DNA from: Phlebiopsis flavidoalba
Lineage: Eukaryota; Basidiomycota; Agaricomycetes; Polyporales; Phanerochaetaceae
Length of the DNA stretch: 64,000 bases
Direction: 5' to 3'
Assembly: GCA_035772785.1 (NCBI GenBank)
Contig: JAOCPU010000061.1
Span: 1-64,000, forward strand
In this document: one piece after another, positions 51,428 to 61,821 of the stretch
Position numbering within the stretch: the first letter of the stretch is position 1
How the letters are laid out: every line of letters begins with the position of its first letter
The notes under the pieces: generated by a model
Database searches by the model: none
The model's input: only the letters and a program-made list of their open reading frames with translations
Told to the model about the DNA's origin: nothing
Made by a program: the position numbers and the translations under genes

Positions 51428-51485
51428 AGTCAGAGCCGCCTCCGAAGGGGAAGAGAAGGCAAGAACATACATGATGCAGGCCTCG

Positions 51486-51780
51486 TCAGCACAGCGATGA
51501 CGCCGGCTTGTCGCAGATAATATTCCGGGGTGTGCCCAGTGGCGAGTTGAATAGTGTGGCGAGGGTGCGTACGCCGTGTGTAGAACGGTCCCCGGCGATG
51601 CGGACGGTGTCGAGGGTTTTGAAAAGGATGAGATAGGTCGTCGCGGCTCGGGGGAAGCACGCTTGAGCTCGGCAGCACGCGACGTGGCAAGCTCTTTTTC
51701 CACGCGTCCTAATTGGGGCGTCTAGCATCACGTCGGCCAGAGCTCGGAGTGAGCGCAGGCCCCCGGCAGGGTGAACCGAG
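51486..51780 (-). CDS. Unrecognised small reading frame upstream of SPF1
   Basis: A minus-strand frame contains RIAGDRSTHGVRTLATLFNS and ends PRNIICDKPASSLC. Just upstream in another frame is GGLRSLRALADVMLDAPI, and between them VEKELATSRAAELKRAS, so the three may be one frameshifted exon. I do not recognise the product. It sits between SPF1 and the Mutator-like element and could be a gene cut off or displaced by that insertion, or an upstream part of the SPF1 locus. Confidence 0.35.
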
Positions 51781-51825
51781 GTACGGGTTCTTAGTACTTA
51801 CATGATCTTACATTCGAATGGTCAC

Positions 51826-51840
51826 TATATTTTATACAGA
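51826..51840 (-). promoter_or_regulatory. TATA-like box upstream of SPF1 and the small frame
   Basis: On the minus strand the sequence CTGTATAAAATATAG lies about 45-60 bp upstream of the small reading frame and about 400 bp upstream of the SPF1 start. It fits a TATA element for either; position only, no other support. Confidence 0.3.
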
Positions 51841-52008
51841 AATCCCTTCGCTGCCCTCCGGGTACGGGGACCGTCCAGTCTTGCGCAGGTCTCTGTTCAC
51901 AGCCTACAGTTTAATGCACGGCGAATTCGTTTGTTGTATCATTATAATTAATAAGCAATAGTTAGAATTTTGTCTTGAATTGCCTCCCGAGGTCTCGTGA
52001 TACGCCCA

Positions 52009-52017
52009 GGAGTTTCG
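52009..52017. repeat. Left 9-bp target duplication of the Mutator-like element
   Basis: GGAGTTTCG directly precedes the left terminal inverted repeat; the same nine bases follow the right one at 57650-57658. Confidence 0.92.
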
Positions 52018-52212
52018 GGAGGGAGGGCACAACCAACCACCTGCCTTTTACGGAAGCTTACAAATCGCACCGAGAAGTTGGCGCAGCGCGCCCTCTGTCC
52101 TAATGCGGCCCCATCGCCGCGCGCATCCTCTCGCGCGACAAGTCCCTAGCGCTCGCCCGCCGCCGCCGCCGCCATCGTCGTCAGTGTCGTTCGGCGCCAT
52201 GTCATCATTTCC
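52018..52212 (+). repeat. Left terminal inverted repeat of the MULE
   Basis: Matches the reverse complement of 57455-57649 over about 190 bp, including CTTTTACGGAAGCTTACAAA and CGCGCGACAAGTCCCTAGCG. Confidence 0.92.
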
Positions 52213-52350
52213 TTACTGTTATGACCATTGAAAGCCCTAGTCCTGTAGGCATCATTGAATGTAGAAGACTAGCTACAGTGTTGTATACTTACTCTTATTG
52301 CATGGTCGCTTTTTTGTCTGCTACAGGTAACAGTGCTACTAGGACTAGTA

Positions 52351-54620
52351 CTAATGTATACCATAAGACTGTTTTCGCTTTTGTGCCTGCTCAGGTGAGG
52401 CATTGAGGATGTCCGCGCGACGATTCTTGACACGACGAGGAGGAGTTTTGGGAGCAGGCGCTGACATGCTTGAATCTTCAGCTCCCAAACCTTCTTCGGA
52501 AAGTAGCCGTGCGAGCTGCGCGGCTATCGCGTCGATGTTCGTCTTGACGGATATCAGACGGCTGAAATCCTCCTTGCTCCGAATATGAGCGTTCGCAAGG
52601 ACTTGGCTAAGTTGTCCGAGCTCTGGGTCCAACTGCCTCAAGCTCATGGAACGCTGAGACGCGCTTTGATCGGATATTGCGCGCTTCGTTGCCGACTTTC
52701 AAGGCGGTGAAGCGTACAGTGTGCTGAGAGGTGTGTGATGGTCTGTCGCGTCTGTCGCAATGCTGGGTGGCGTCATCATCATCACTGGCAGGGGCATCCG
52801 AATCGGAATCCTCGGCAGACGCCTTGTCGAGGTCATAAGGACCAATGGCATCGTCGTTGATGTCAAGGGCCTTTTCTCGAGAATATCGTCTACCGCGTCT
52901 GGCGGCATGTTGGAGCTCTTCTGACGCAGTCTGGGCCTGGACTACAGCAGGGAATAGTGCCAAGTCTTGAGCATCAAAGATGCCTCGATGTGGCGCGCCT
53001 CCTCGAGTGATGATGGGAGGACGATGTGAGGTATGTTTTGTGGCGGAAGATGCTCGGGAGTCCATCAAGGCGAAGAATGGCGGCTCGAAGATGTTTACAA
53101 GCCCCACCTCGGTTCTGGAAGTTCCGGACAGGTGCAGGAGGCTGTGCGCCGACTGTGAGAGAGTGACTTGATACATCAAAGGATGTTGGTCATAGGGCGT
53201 CGAATAGGATGAATAGCAGTTGAAAGAGAAGAGGAGGATGCCGGAAAGCGATTCAATCGAAGGTACACTGATTTGGTTATGGGAAACAAGCTGCCGTGCA
53301 CCTTCATCACGCGCTGGGTCGGGAAGCATGTACGCAAACCGGATACTGAAGTGCTTTCCCCGGTTTTGGGACGTCCCTTGTCGCGGTCTAGGAGCTCCTG
53401 GCCGCCAGGAAGCTGTCGAATCTGTGCCTCCCATTCCAGGCGAGCTACTCTTTCGGTAGCACGTTTCCGAAAGATGGCAGGAAGAATCCGAGTGATGGAC
53501 AGGTGAACGAGTAAGTCCACACGGAGAGGGTAGTCTTCCGGAACGTTGCCCAACGGCGAAGATGTTTTCGCTTAAAGACGTTGTTGAACGACTCAAGGTG
53601 GTTGGTCGTTGGAAAGCACTCCCTCTACCTCGCACCCCAAACGCACCGCGGCTACGCAGCGGCCAAAGTCCGACCAGCTTTGCCATAGCGTCCTCTCTGA
53701 GTACACCCCAGTAGCTTTTCAGATAGTCGAGGTGAGCTTTCGCCCCTGCGATCAACGCGTAGCCCTCAAGCACTTCAGGGCCATCAAGCGACTCTTCATA
53801 CTCGACCAGGAAGGAGCGCTCCTCGGTGATCAAAGTCAGGAAAGTATCGTGCTTAGTGGTGTGAACGAGACGTGTTTCGAGTCTGGAAAGCCGAGTCTTG
53901 AGGTCTTGCGCTAACGGTGAGTTCCCGCGTAGCTCTCGGTTGCGATGGTTTTTTCCAGGACTGACGGAGATGAAACTTGCAGATGAGAAGCCAAATATCT
54001 TCAAATACAGCGGTGAGGGCATTGCGCTCCATGATATCGGTATCGGTAATGGCAACGTGAACGGTAAACGGTTGTCCGTTTCGTTGTCCCAGGGAGTTCT
54101 TCCACTCGGTGAGCAGCTCTTTTAGCACTGCTGCATCGTATCCTGCTGACGTCTGCTTGTTTTTTCGTTGGCGCAGAAAATAGCAGAAATGCGAGGGGGA
54201 ACACCCTTCCGCTCCTCGTCGGGATAGCCATGACAATGAAGAGAAGCAACTTCCGGTTGCAAATACCAAACGTCCCATCGAGGATGATCTGAGATCGGTG
54301 CGCATAGGTCCATGCAGCGTCCTTCATCTCCGGCGTGGCAATGCAGATCTTTAGGCGGTCGTATGGCTGCGGCGTGCCGAGTAGTAGAAGATCGCGTCGG
54401 CTAGGGTCGCATTGAATTGTGTGGTGAGTCCTTATTTAACCAGTCGTCGATGTTGATATGTGGCTCGGTAGTTGTCTGTACACCCTGAAGACGGCTGTAT
54501 TGCCGGTATAGAGAGAGCGGTTATCCCCTCGCTCTAATACCCATCGGTACGCACTGTTCGTCTTCAGGTCGCCGGCCTTCGGCTGACTTGGATACAACCT
54601 AGCGTGTGCATCTGGGAAAA
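52351..54620 (-). CDS. Mutator-like transposase (frameshifted in this sequence)
   Basis: Reading on the minus strand: SAYRWVLERGDNRSLY-like text and EPHINIDDWLNKDSPHNS near 54480, then TPEMKDAAWTYAHRSQIILD and GTFGICNRKLLLFIVMAI (54320-54220). This is the MULE transposase core with its first catalytic Asp in ILDGTFG. PLAFLLFSAPT follows, then VHVAITDTDIMERNALTAVF with the second Asp and ICKFHLRQSWKN (about 53960). NHLESFNNVFKRKHLRRWAT near 53580 is the 'TNNxxEsxn' block with the catalytic Glu. The C-terminal part has an Asp-rich linker and a helical segment, SRLISVKTNIDAIAAQLARL, ending at 52351. One extra A in the run at 53949-53954 shifts the frame, and further shifts occur. The N-terminal zinc-finger part seen in relatives was not found. 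Confidence 0.85.
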
Positions 54621-55085
54621 CGGGTTGCCATATTTAGTACTAAAATAGTCCTAATTATGCTATTTAGTGGCCGTAGTTGGAATAGTAGCCTGTCGTCTAA
54701 TGAGCAAGGTCCCCGAAAATCAGCCATTTAAATTCATCTAATTTGAGCTATTTTATATCGGTATTAGTCTAAAATATGAATAAATCGTAACAAAAAAGAA
54801 CCAATCATTTGCGAGATGCAATAGTCTCAAACCAGAAATCACACAATTTGTTTTATACACTTATTACATTAGAATGTAAAGACAAAGACAACACATTGGC
54901 ATAGATACATGGCATGTCCACAGTGCGCACACACTTCGGTCCACTATTCAAACAAACATAGAACTCACCACTCTGTGTTATGTTCAAGCCAATGGGTGGG
55001 TCACTTGAATGTTGGGAGCTGGGAAATTCAGTGTCCGACTGCTATAGGCTGATGAGCATATACTGCAGCGACCGAGAATGAGGTG
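54621..55085. other. AT-rich spacer within the MULE
   Basis: No gene seen; AT-rich, stop-dense sequence between the transposase 5' end and the second coding stretch. Confidence 0.5.
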
Positions 55086-55089
55086 TCAC

Positions 55090-56010
55090 TTACATATTTT
55101 GGCACCTGTTGCCAGTGGTCGGACAGCGTCGGAGCCATTATCGATGCACAGAATCTAAGAAAAAAAGTATCAGAGGACAGGAGGCAGCCTTCGGCGTTCG
55201 CTGGACCTCGACATATACGGGCAGCGGCTGACCGGGAATCTCGATGCGCGTGACAAAGCCGAGCAGCTCCCAGTAGCGCGTCATGTCCGTACAGCCCGGG
55301 AAGAATTGCGAGTCATCTGCGGAAGCGGTCAGAACGAGATACAGGAGGGAGAGCGGAAGGGCTTACTGTCGGGGGTGATATGCATATAGGCTGTGTCACA
55401 CGGCCAGCCGTGGCGTCGAGTCGAGTGTGGTGGCGAAATTGAAGCCCAAAATGGCCCATGGCATTCCCACTAACGATGTGTGGATGAGGTTGAGGAAGTC
55501 CTGTTCGGGTACGACGTCATGCCGGACGCGCAGAGGGATAGGTGAGGTACTCAATGCTTTTACAGTACCGCACCTGCCATGCAACTCACGGTTACTCACC
55601 TCGTTGGGCTGCCGATAACTACACTTGGCTCCTGTGGTGGACCATCATAGGATTGTTACGTTAGCTAGCGTCGCATAACATGGTCAATGGCGGCGTACCT
55701 GTGACTTAATCAAGCCGTGGTGGCCTCCCACTTTCTCGAGCTCGGCAGGAGGCAGAGGCACGGCACCTCCGACGGCGACGCTTGACTTAAGCTTGATCTT
55801 GTGCAGTGGATACGTTGGCTCGGTGACCTTGGCGTTGGGGTTTGCGCGGTTCGCTTGGACAACAAGTGGGCAGGCAGTGGCAGGAGAAGAGCTGGGTAAG
55901 CCGGAGCCTGGTGATGACGGTCACAGAGAAGTTTCGAGCACCCACTCGTCGCCTGCGACGCTACTGATATACATTCGCAGAGCGCCATGACGTCATTACC
56001 CACCAGTTTG
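55090..56010 (-). CDS. Multi-exon gene fragment carried inside the MULE, unrecognised
   Basis: I do not recognise the family. Minus-strand order: RMYISSVAGDEWVLETSL ending at a GTGACC donor (about 55930); a clean exon ANPNAKVTEPTYPLHKIKLK and GGAVPLPPAELEKVGGHHGL ending SQ|GTACGC (about 55700); a short exon EPSVVIGSPTR|GTGAGT (about 55600); an exon near 55390-55560; and DDSQFFPGCTDMTRYWELLG, FVTRIEIPGQPLPVYVEVQ (about 55220-55310), the last continued by ILCIDNGSDAVRPLATGAKI. Several consensus donors at exon ends argue for a real spliced gene. It shows no similarity to transposases and codon use is host-like. It may be a host gene captured by the element or an accessory gene of this MULE lineage. 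Confidence 0.5.
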
Positions 56011-56039
56011 ATGCGCTCGCTAGTGACCATCAGCAATCG

Positions 56040-57454
56040 TGACCCAGTAGTTACGCCTTGTCACGCTAGAGACATCGACGAGGGAAGGCAACCTCAGCCA
56101 ACGTCGGCGAGGGCTCTCGGGATGGGAACAAGTCTTAGGGCAAGAATACTCACACCCAGGTATGACCTACATTTATTAGTTCATTCGAGAACTTTTGTTC
56201 TGAAATATTAAAAAAACTAGAAACTAAATAGTAGTCGAATAGCAGAAATGAGTACAGTAACACTTTTACGCCTATTTTAGTACTAATTAAGATGATCCGT
56301 TTTCCCAGATGTGCCATCGCTCATTTCTCTCACGGAAGTGGGTACAGACCTCCTCGATGTCGGCTCCCATCTGAAGCTGTGCAAGCGCGACCTTGTACAC
56401 ATCTGGATGTTACAACCTTCGAGGGTAGGCACGAATGTGAGCATTTGTGCATGCTTCGTTATGCTCGAAATGTCCCGCGCACTGACAGTACTTGTTCCGT
56501 CCATGTAGATAGAGGACTTCGGCATGCGCAAGGCAACGCGTAAACGGCATCGGATTGTGTCGAGTGTTTTCGATCCGGCCAAGGAGTGATTGTATCCGCA
56601 ATCGCTTTGGACACACACTGTGAGTTCTCGGTGCCGGCAATTGAGACTTCAATACTCACCATTGATATAGAACCCTGGTAGACTTCTCGGACCCTGTACC
56701 AGATTCACGGGTGTTCCGTACACTCCATCGGCTTCCCAGCTCGCTTTTTGAGCTCTCATCGAGTGCTACAGATGCCAGAAATGCGGTAAAGCGGCCGCGG
56801 CTATCTGGTCCTCGCTTTCGAGAGTGTAGGTATGTTTGATAATCTTCTCTGTGGTGTATAGGGTCTCAATGATTTTCGTTTGCTCAGGGGGTCAAGACGA
56901 GCTTCGAAAGGCTAACGGATGCCGCTTCTCGCTTTGCTGTGAGTGGCACCTTCTTTCCGCTGGCTTCTTTCCGCGCTGACCAATGCGAAACGAGTGTGAA
57001 CTGGGTGTCTATTCGGTTTCACGGGCGCAGTTGCCGCATTGGAGGCCGTCATGTGAGACTCGAGAGGCCTGCACGCAGGTAAGGCTGCGCGTAGATGGAT
57101 GGATGGGACTGCTCTTAGGCCGACAGGAAGTGGGGGCTCATTTTCGATCGATCATTATTGCCAGGTAAGCATTTTTTGTTATCCGCATTCTAATCTAAAC
57201 TGACTCCTTCCAAAGACACGATCCTAGGACTTACTCTTCAATATTGAACACCATTTACTTACAAGTACAGCTTTATGTCACCATTTCTTGCATTCCCTTG
57301 CTGCTGCGCAATACTCCAATCTGAGTACTCGCTGCTGACTTTCTCCTTCACCATTGACATGCTAGTGTAATCAATGTAGTACATTCTCTTGCTGTTCAAT
57401 TTCTATCTACATTATAATATAAGATAACATTTATTACAAAGCATCAAAATGCGA
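56040..57454. other. Remaining interior of the MULE; coding content unclear
   Basis: A minus-strand frame at 56283-56618 (SSIYMDGTSTVSARDISSIT) and others have protein-like stretches but no family match. 57170-57440 is AT-rich and non-coding up to the right terminal repeat. Confidence 0.35.
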
Positions 57455-57649
57455 GGGAAATGATGACGACGCCGACGACGCTGACGATGACGGCGGCAGC
57501 GGCGGCGAGCGCTAGGGACTTGTCGCGCGAGGGAGGATGCGCGCGGCGTCGATGCGCCGCATTGGGACAGAGGGGCGCGCTGCGCCAAACTTCTCGGTGC
57601 GATTTGTAAGCTTCCGTAAAAGGCAGGTGGTTGGTTGTGCCCTCCCTCC
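57455..57649 (-). repeat. Right terminal inverted repeat of the MULE
   Basis: Reverse complement of the left arm at 52018-52212. It starts inward with a GACGACGCCGACGACGCTGA-type microsatellite and ends at the last base before the target duplication. Confidence 0.92.
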
Positions 57650-57658
57650 GGAGTTTCG
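57650..57658. repeat. Right 9-bp target duplication of the Mutator-like element
   Basis: GGAGTTTCG, identical to 52009-52017. Confidence 0.92.
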
Positions 57659-57773
57659 CGACAATTGAGGCATCAGCATTCTGTCAAGCGCTTAACGTGT
57701 CCAAGTCTAAAAGTCGTCTGAACGTGCCATCTCAAGAGGTCAAGCTTTCAAGGGGGACTAGAAAAAAGGAGTA

Positions 57774-58302
57774 CAGTCGAAATTCTCATAGTGTATAAGG
57801 TCGGAGCCCACTATACTTTATACACTATCATGTTTTATATGCATGGTGACATAGGTCACATAGCGTGACATTGTCTGATCTTTGTGACCGCTCTCGTATA
57901 TCCGTCACGCAGATGTCACGCATAGGAGTTGTATTGGGCAAATTGAGTGAAGTAGCAGATTGTATTGTGTGACTTTTGAAGGGTACGTTGTGCCAAATTA
58001 CCCGTTTTGATTGGCGGGCAACGTCCAGTTCCTAGCACAGAGCTGCCATAGGTTGCAATTGGTATCAGTGACACCTTGTTGTGACATGGCGCAAGATGGC
58101 CTGATGGGCGGTGTTTTTTTTATGCACTACCACATTCCAGGCGCTCTTTTATAGGGGAGAGGCAGTCTTTGGCTTATGCATTATACAGTATGGTATTTGA
58201 TGCATAATTTGGGCTGGCACCCCAGACCCGGTGCCCAAGGTTTTCTTATACACTATGAGAATTTATACGTTATTATAATATTCATTATGAGAATTTCGAC
58301 TG
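57774..58302. mobile_element. Pogo/Tc1-like mini-element, 529 bp
   Basis: Ends CAGTCGAAATTCTCATAGTG (57774 on) and, reversed, CAGTCGAAATTCTCATAATG (ending 58302), each flanked by TA (57772-57773 and 58303-58304). Pogo-type elements have TA duplications and CAGT-starting ends with a similar run (family knowledge). The interior is non-coding, and a second degenerate copy of the end motif lies at about 58250-58268. It sits between the MULE and the 3' end of HET-domain gene 2. Confidence 0.72.
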
Positions 58303-58359
58303 TACATACCTAACTACTAGAGCGCTCAAACTTCGATGCAATTTTAGTCCTCACTGAAT

Positions 58360-58608
58360 TTAGGCCAATTTGCGTAATATAAGAGTGAAGATACACGATC
58401 CAGCTTTCACGGAGGTAATACACGCACGCGAGTAAATACATTGAACATCATGGTCTAAATTACTTAGCAGTACGTGACCATATTCGACATGTCCCAAATG
58501 ATCCTTATCTGGAGTGCCCTCGTCATTCTCGTCTTTCATCAATGTGACGACGGCAACTTTGCGTAATTGCAATGACCTTGACCCTGAATCCGTCAACCCT
58601 ACGTGAGC
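58360..58608 (-). pseudogene. Displaced 3' end of HET-domain gene 2
   Basis: The minus frame contains LRKVAVVTLMKDENDEGTPD and KDHLGHVE. These align with the tail of HET paralogue 1 (SKVAVVTLGKNRNGHTPDEE and NLGHVD at 43440-43530). An extra base near 58483-58486 replaces the paralogue's VTYC stop with a longer read-through. The rest of the gene continues at 61822, beyond two nested transposons, so this is the last exon part cut off by insertion. Confidence 0.85.
58601..58608. repeat. Left 8-bp target duplication of the outer transposon
   Basis: ACGTGAGC, repeated at 61814-61821 on the other side of the insertion, inside the HET-domain gene. Confidence 0.92.
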
Positions 58609-58735
58609 CAGACTCCTGACCGCTGACCGTCCCCTGTGGGCGTGAAAGAGCTAATATTCTCACCGATTTATGGCAGAATTTTATTAAGCGCTTTACTTAG
58701 CGCCAAATGTGTAATCAGTATTATCAAAACTCAAG

Positions 58736-58743
58736 GACTCTTT
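58736..58743. repeat. Left 8-bp target duplication of the nested transposon
   Basis: GACTCTTT, repeated at 61055-61062; the site lies within the outer transposon's arm. Confidence 0.88.
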
Positions 58744-61054
58744 CACCTGATCATCCCATTTGCCGAGCCGTGTTAGCGTCCGCGTCGCTTTTTGATGACG
58801 AGGCTATATGCGACCAGTTTCCGCAGGGATCGCGCTTCCCAACATCTCCTCCAAACCTCTACATATCGTGTAGCCGAGCGCGCCTTGACAGCCATCAACC
58901 GCAAGCCGTGGCGGGCGTTGGCCATTGCCCGCCCGCCCACTGCGCTATCCTTCCTATCTAAGCGCGTCCCGTTCCCACCGTTCCCCACCCGCGATCAGGG
59001 GCGCTCCCCCGCCCTCCGTACCTACAAAAAAAAAAAAAAACAGAACCGCGCCGCCGCCGCCTTCCTGTATCCGCGCCCCCTGTAGAAATTGTCGCTTATG
59101 TGTGCTAGTATAGTATATAGTATAGTAGTCCATCACTAAGAAATAGAGAATGCATGCGAAGAGCCAAGAGCCAAGAAAGCGACCCGACCGGTGGCTTGAT
59201 GCGCTCCAGGAGCGCCATCAAAGCGCGCCCCCCTGCGGTCATCCTTGCTAAGCGAGCAACGCTATCGGTCACTCTTTGTCCTCCCCGCCGTCTCCCTCTC
59301 TTTGATTATACGGTATATGAGGATCTCTGTATATAATACACCAGCCCACCCACGCTCTCAATCAACACAGGGGCATCTGTGCCGCTGTGTGCATGGCAAA
59401 CAAATGTAGCTTGATCAACTAATCAATCTAAGAACAGTAGTACAGTGGGAGCCTGAGTAGCGGTGTAGTTTATAGTATACACTCTTCAATATCTCATCAG
59501 AATGCTGGATGTGTCTGACACTTCACCAGCTTGATTTAGGAGCTGTGAAGTCCAGTTATCTTGCATAGTCAAGCATGAGAGAGTGTAACTGCCCTCAGCG
59601 CAAAAATACACACATTTGTAACGAGTTTGGCGCGTATTTTATATAATAAGCAAATACTCCCAGCATCATCAGAAGCTTTTATTATATAGCTTTTGGTGAT
59701 GATTCCGCCGCTGCTCATGGAGAATCACAGAGCGAAGAAGGTAAGTGCCAAAATGGCGCACAAAAGTGGTCAAAGCTGCTGCAGTGTATTTTATGCATTC
59801 TGTTCGATATATCGTCATATTTAAGCCATAGGAAGGAAGCAGCAGTGAGGTGTTCTCGTCAGATGTATGTAACATATCATCATTTACTGAATATATTCTT
59901 AGAATGACTCGGTACAACCTTGTGCTCACTCGGTACCTGTATATGATAATTCTTTTGATGTTCCCGAGCAAGTCTTGTAATGCATATTTAGGCTGGACTT
60001 GAGGCACCACAGCAGATACACGTCACGGTCCCTAAGGATATTGAGAGTTCGTTTCCTAGGGCTTTTTGTGGTCTCTGATTACGATGGTATAGCGCTAGTT
60101 TTACCTCAGCCGATTGGCTGTTAACCATGTTCCTGGCGATTTGAACCGTTTTCTCGCGCTAGGCGCCCACAAGATCGCACAGAGACTTGACTATCGGGCA
60201 GATGTAACAGACACCGCTTTGATGGCGAAGCGTGGAGTGATATGGAATACATCACTGTAGTCTAGAGTGTCTATGTGCCATAAACATTAATGAAGGAAAA
60301 AATGTCGGTAGTGAAATTATGAGTAAATAGCAATGAGCGGGCTTTTTATGGCGTAAGAAGTGGTTTCAAAGGCAGGGTTGTATGTGTAGAGTGGAGATAT
60401 CAAAAGCAAAAGAAAGTAAGCACAACAGAATGTAGCTAAGTAGAGCGGGAGGAGTGGAAGGGAGATAGCGAAACGGACGAAAAAGACTGTGATGTTTGTG
60501 GTTTGCGATGATGTCACGTCAACGCTAGCTTTTTGACAAGCATTTAGGATGACCGCCGGGGGGGGGAGGAGGGAGGGTCGCGCTTTTGATGACGCGTCGG
60601 GAGGGGGGCGCATCAAGCGCGGGTCGCTTTCTTGTGGTCTCTTGGCTCTTCGCATGCATTCTCTATTTTCTTAGTGATATGGACTACTATACTATATACT
60701 ATACTAGCACACATAAGCGACAATTTCTACAGGGGGCGCGGATACAGGAAGGCTGGCGGCAGGCGAGCGGTAGGTACGGAGGGCGGAGGGAGCGCCTGAT
60801 CGCGGGTGGGAACGGTGGGAACGGGACGCGCTTAGATAGGAAGGATAGCGCAGTGGGCGGCCGAGCGGGGCAATGGCAAACGCCCGCACGGCTTGCGATT
60901 GATGGCTGTCAAGGCGCGCTCGGCTACACGATATGTAGAGGTTTGGAGGAGATGTTGGGAAGCGGCGATCCCTGCGGAAACTGGTCGCATATAGCCTCGT
61001 CATCAAAAGCGACGCGGACGCTAACACGGCTCGGGCAAACGGGATGATCAGGTG
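58744..61054. mobile_element. Nested fold-back transposon, 2,311 bp, with inverted repeats of about 500 bp
   Basis: Begins CACCTGATCATCCC and ends with its reverse complement at 61054, flanked by the 8-bp duplication GACTCTTT. Arms of roughly 500 bp (58744 to about 59260, and about 60540 to 61054) are highly similar, sharing GAGCCGTGTTAGCGTCCGCG and GATGACGAGGCTATATGCGA. The central 1.2 kb is AT-rich and non-coding. Duplication size fits hAT; the very long inverted arms are of fold-back type. A run of about 15 A at 59027-59041 lies in the left arm. Short open frames here are mirrored between arms and are not genes. Confidence 0.88.
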
Positions 61055-61062
61055 GACTCTTT
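61055..61062. repeat. Right 8-bp target duplication of the nested transposon
   Basis: GACTCTTT, identical to 58736-58743. Confidence 0.88.
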
Positions 61063-61813
61063 ACGCCCACAGGGGACTGGCACCAACATTTGTAAATAAC
61101 CCTCTTGCCATCAGCGGGCCTCAAAATTCGAGTGCCAAGAGCTGTGGGAAATGGTCGGAAAACCTACGCCGAGGTCAGACATCCCCTTTCTTGAATGCCA
61201 CTCCCCCCAATCCGCTCTGCTACTTTCGTCATCTCTGACAGCTCAACCATGTCAAGCACCTAAGTCTGCCTCTTATGATAAATACCTGACCTTGTGAGAC
61301 ATGCCCAAAATATTCAAAGATCATATTTGTCCTTCCGAAGCGGCTCTAAAGCCACTACACAACTTTAGGCTATGTAGAACACTGACTAGACTTCAAGTTT
61401 CTGCTTGCATGTACAGTTTCATGTATTTCTAATTTGTTCAGAAATGTTACTTTTACCACTAAATGGCACTCAGAGATGTCATGAAGGGCCATATACGCAT
61501 GAGTGAGCAGTGTTGGCACTGATAATCCCTAGGTAGATCGTCCCAAAATATGGTGGGTGTAATCACGGCTTTATTGTTGATGGTCAAGGAGACGCACATC
61601 AATGGGAGTGCGAGGCCACGTGGAAAGCGAGTAAAAAGTCGCAATGCCGACGAGATGCCGCTGTTTACAAATGTTTGGTGCCAGTCCCCTGTGGGTGTAA
61701 AGAGCCCTCGAGTTTTGTCAATACTGATTACACATTGCGCGCTTGATTAAATTCCGCATAAAATGGCGAGAATATTCGCTCTTTCACACCCACAGGGGAC
61801 GGTCAGGAGTCTG

Positions 61814-61821
61814 ACGTGAGC
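61814..61821. repeat. Right 8-bp target duplication of the outer transposon
   Basis: ACGTGAGC, identical to 58601-58608. Confidence 0.92.

Larger units (their letters stand above)
52018..57649. mobile_element. Mutator-like DNA transposon (MULE), 5,632 bp, complete
   Basis: Terminal inverted repeats of about 190 bp begin GGAGGGAGGGCACAACCAAC at 52018 and, reversed, end at 57649. They differ only by scattered substitutions and small indels, including a GCC/GGC-rich microsatellite in each arm. The element is flanked by perfect 9-bp duplications (GGAGTTTCG), the size known for Mutator. It carries a MULE transposase on the minus strand (about 52.35-54.62 kb) and a second, unrelated multi-exon coding stretch (about 55.1-56.0 kb). 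The similarity of the two arms suggests a fairly recent insertion. It landed about 590 bp upstream of the SPF1 start. Confidence 0.93.
58609..61813. mobile_element. hAT-like non-autonomous transposon (outer), 3,205 bp including a nested element
   Basis: Ends CAGACTCCTGACCG at 58609 and its exact reverse complement ending at 61813, flanked by an 8-bp duplication, ACGTGAGC. CAG ends and 8-bp duplications are the hAT signature. Both arms continue with a TCCCCTGTGGG-type block; the left arm has a 7-bp duplication in it. With the nested element (58744-61054) and one duplication removed, the arms match inward for about 180 bp: the left arm runs 58609-58743 and resumes at 61063, and the right arm is 61669-61813. 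Net length is then about 886 bp. It carries no transposase. Confidence 0.88.

Noticed and set aside
52699..53171. Separate small genes on both strands near 53 kb
   Set aside because: They are alternative-frame shadows of the frameshifted MULE transposase.
58792..61047. Open frames such as 58792-59085 (+) and 60586-61047 (+)
   Set aside because: They lie in the long inverted arms of the nested transposon, appear mirrored on both sides, and have no family signature.
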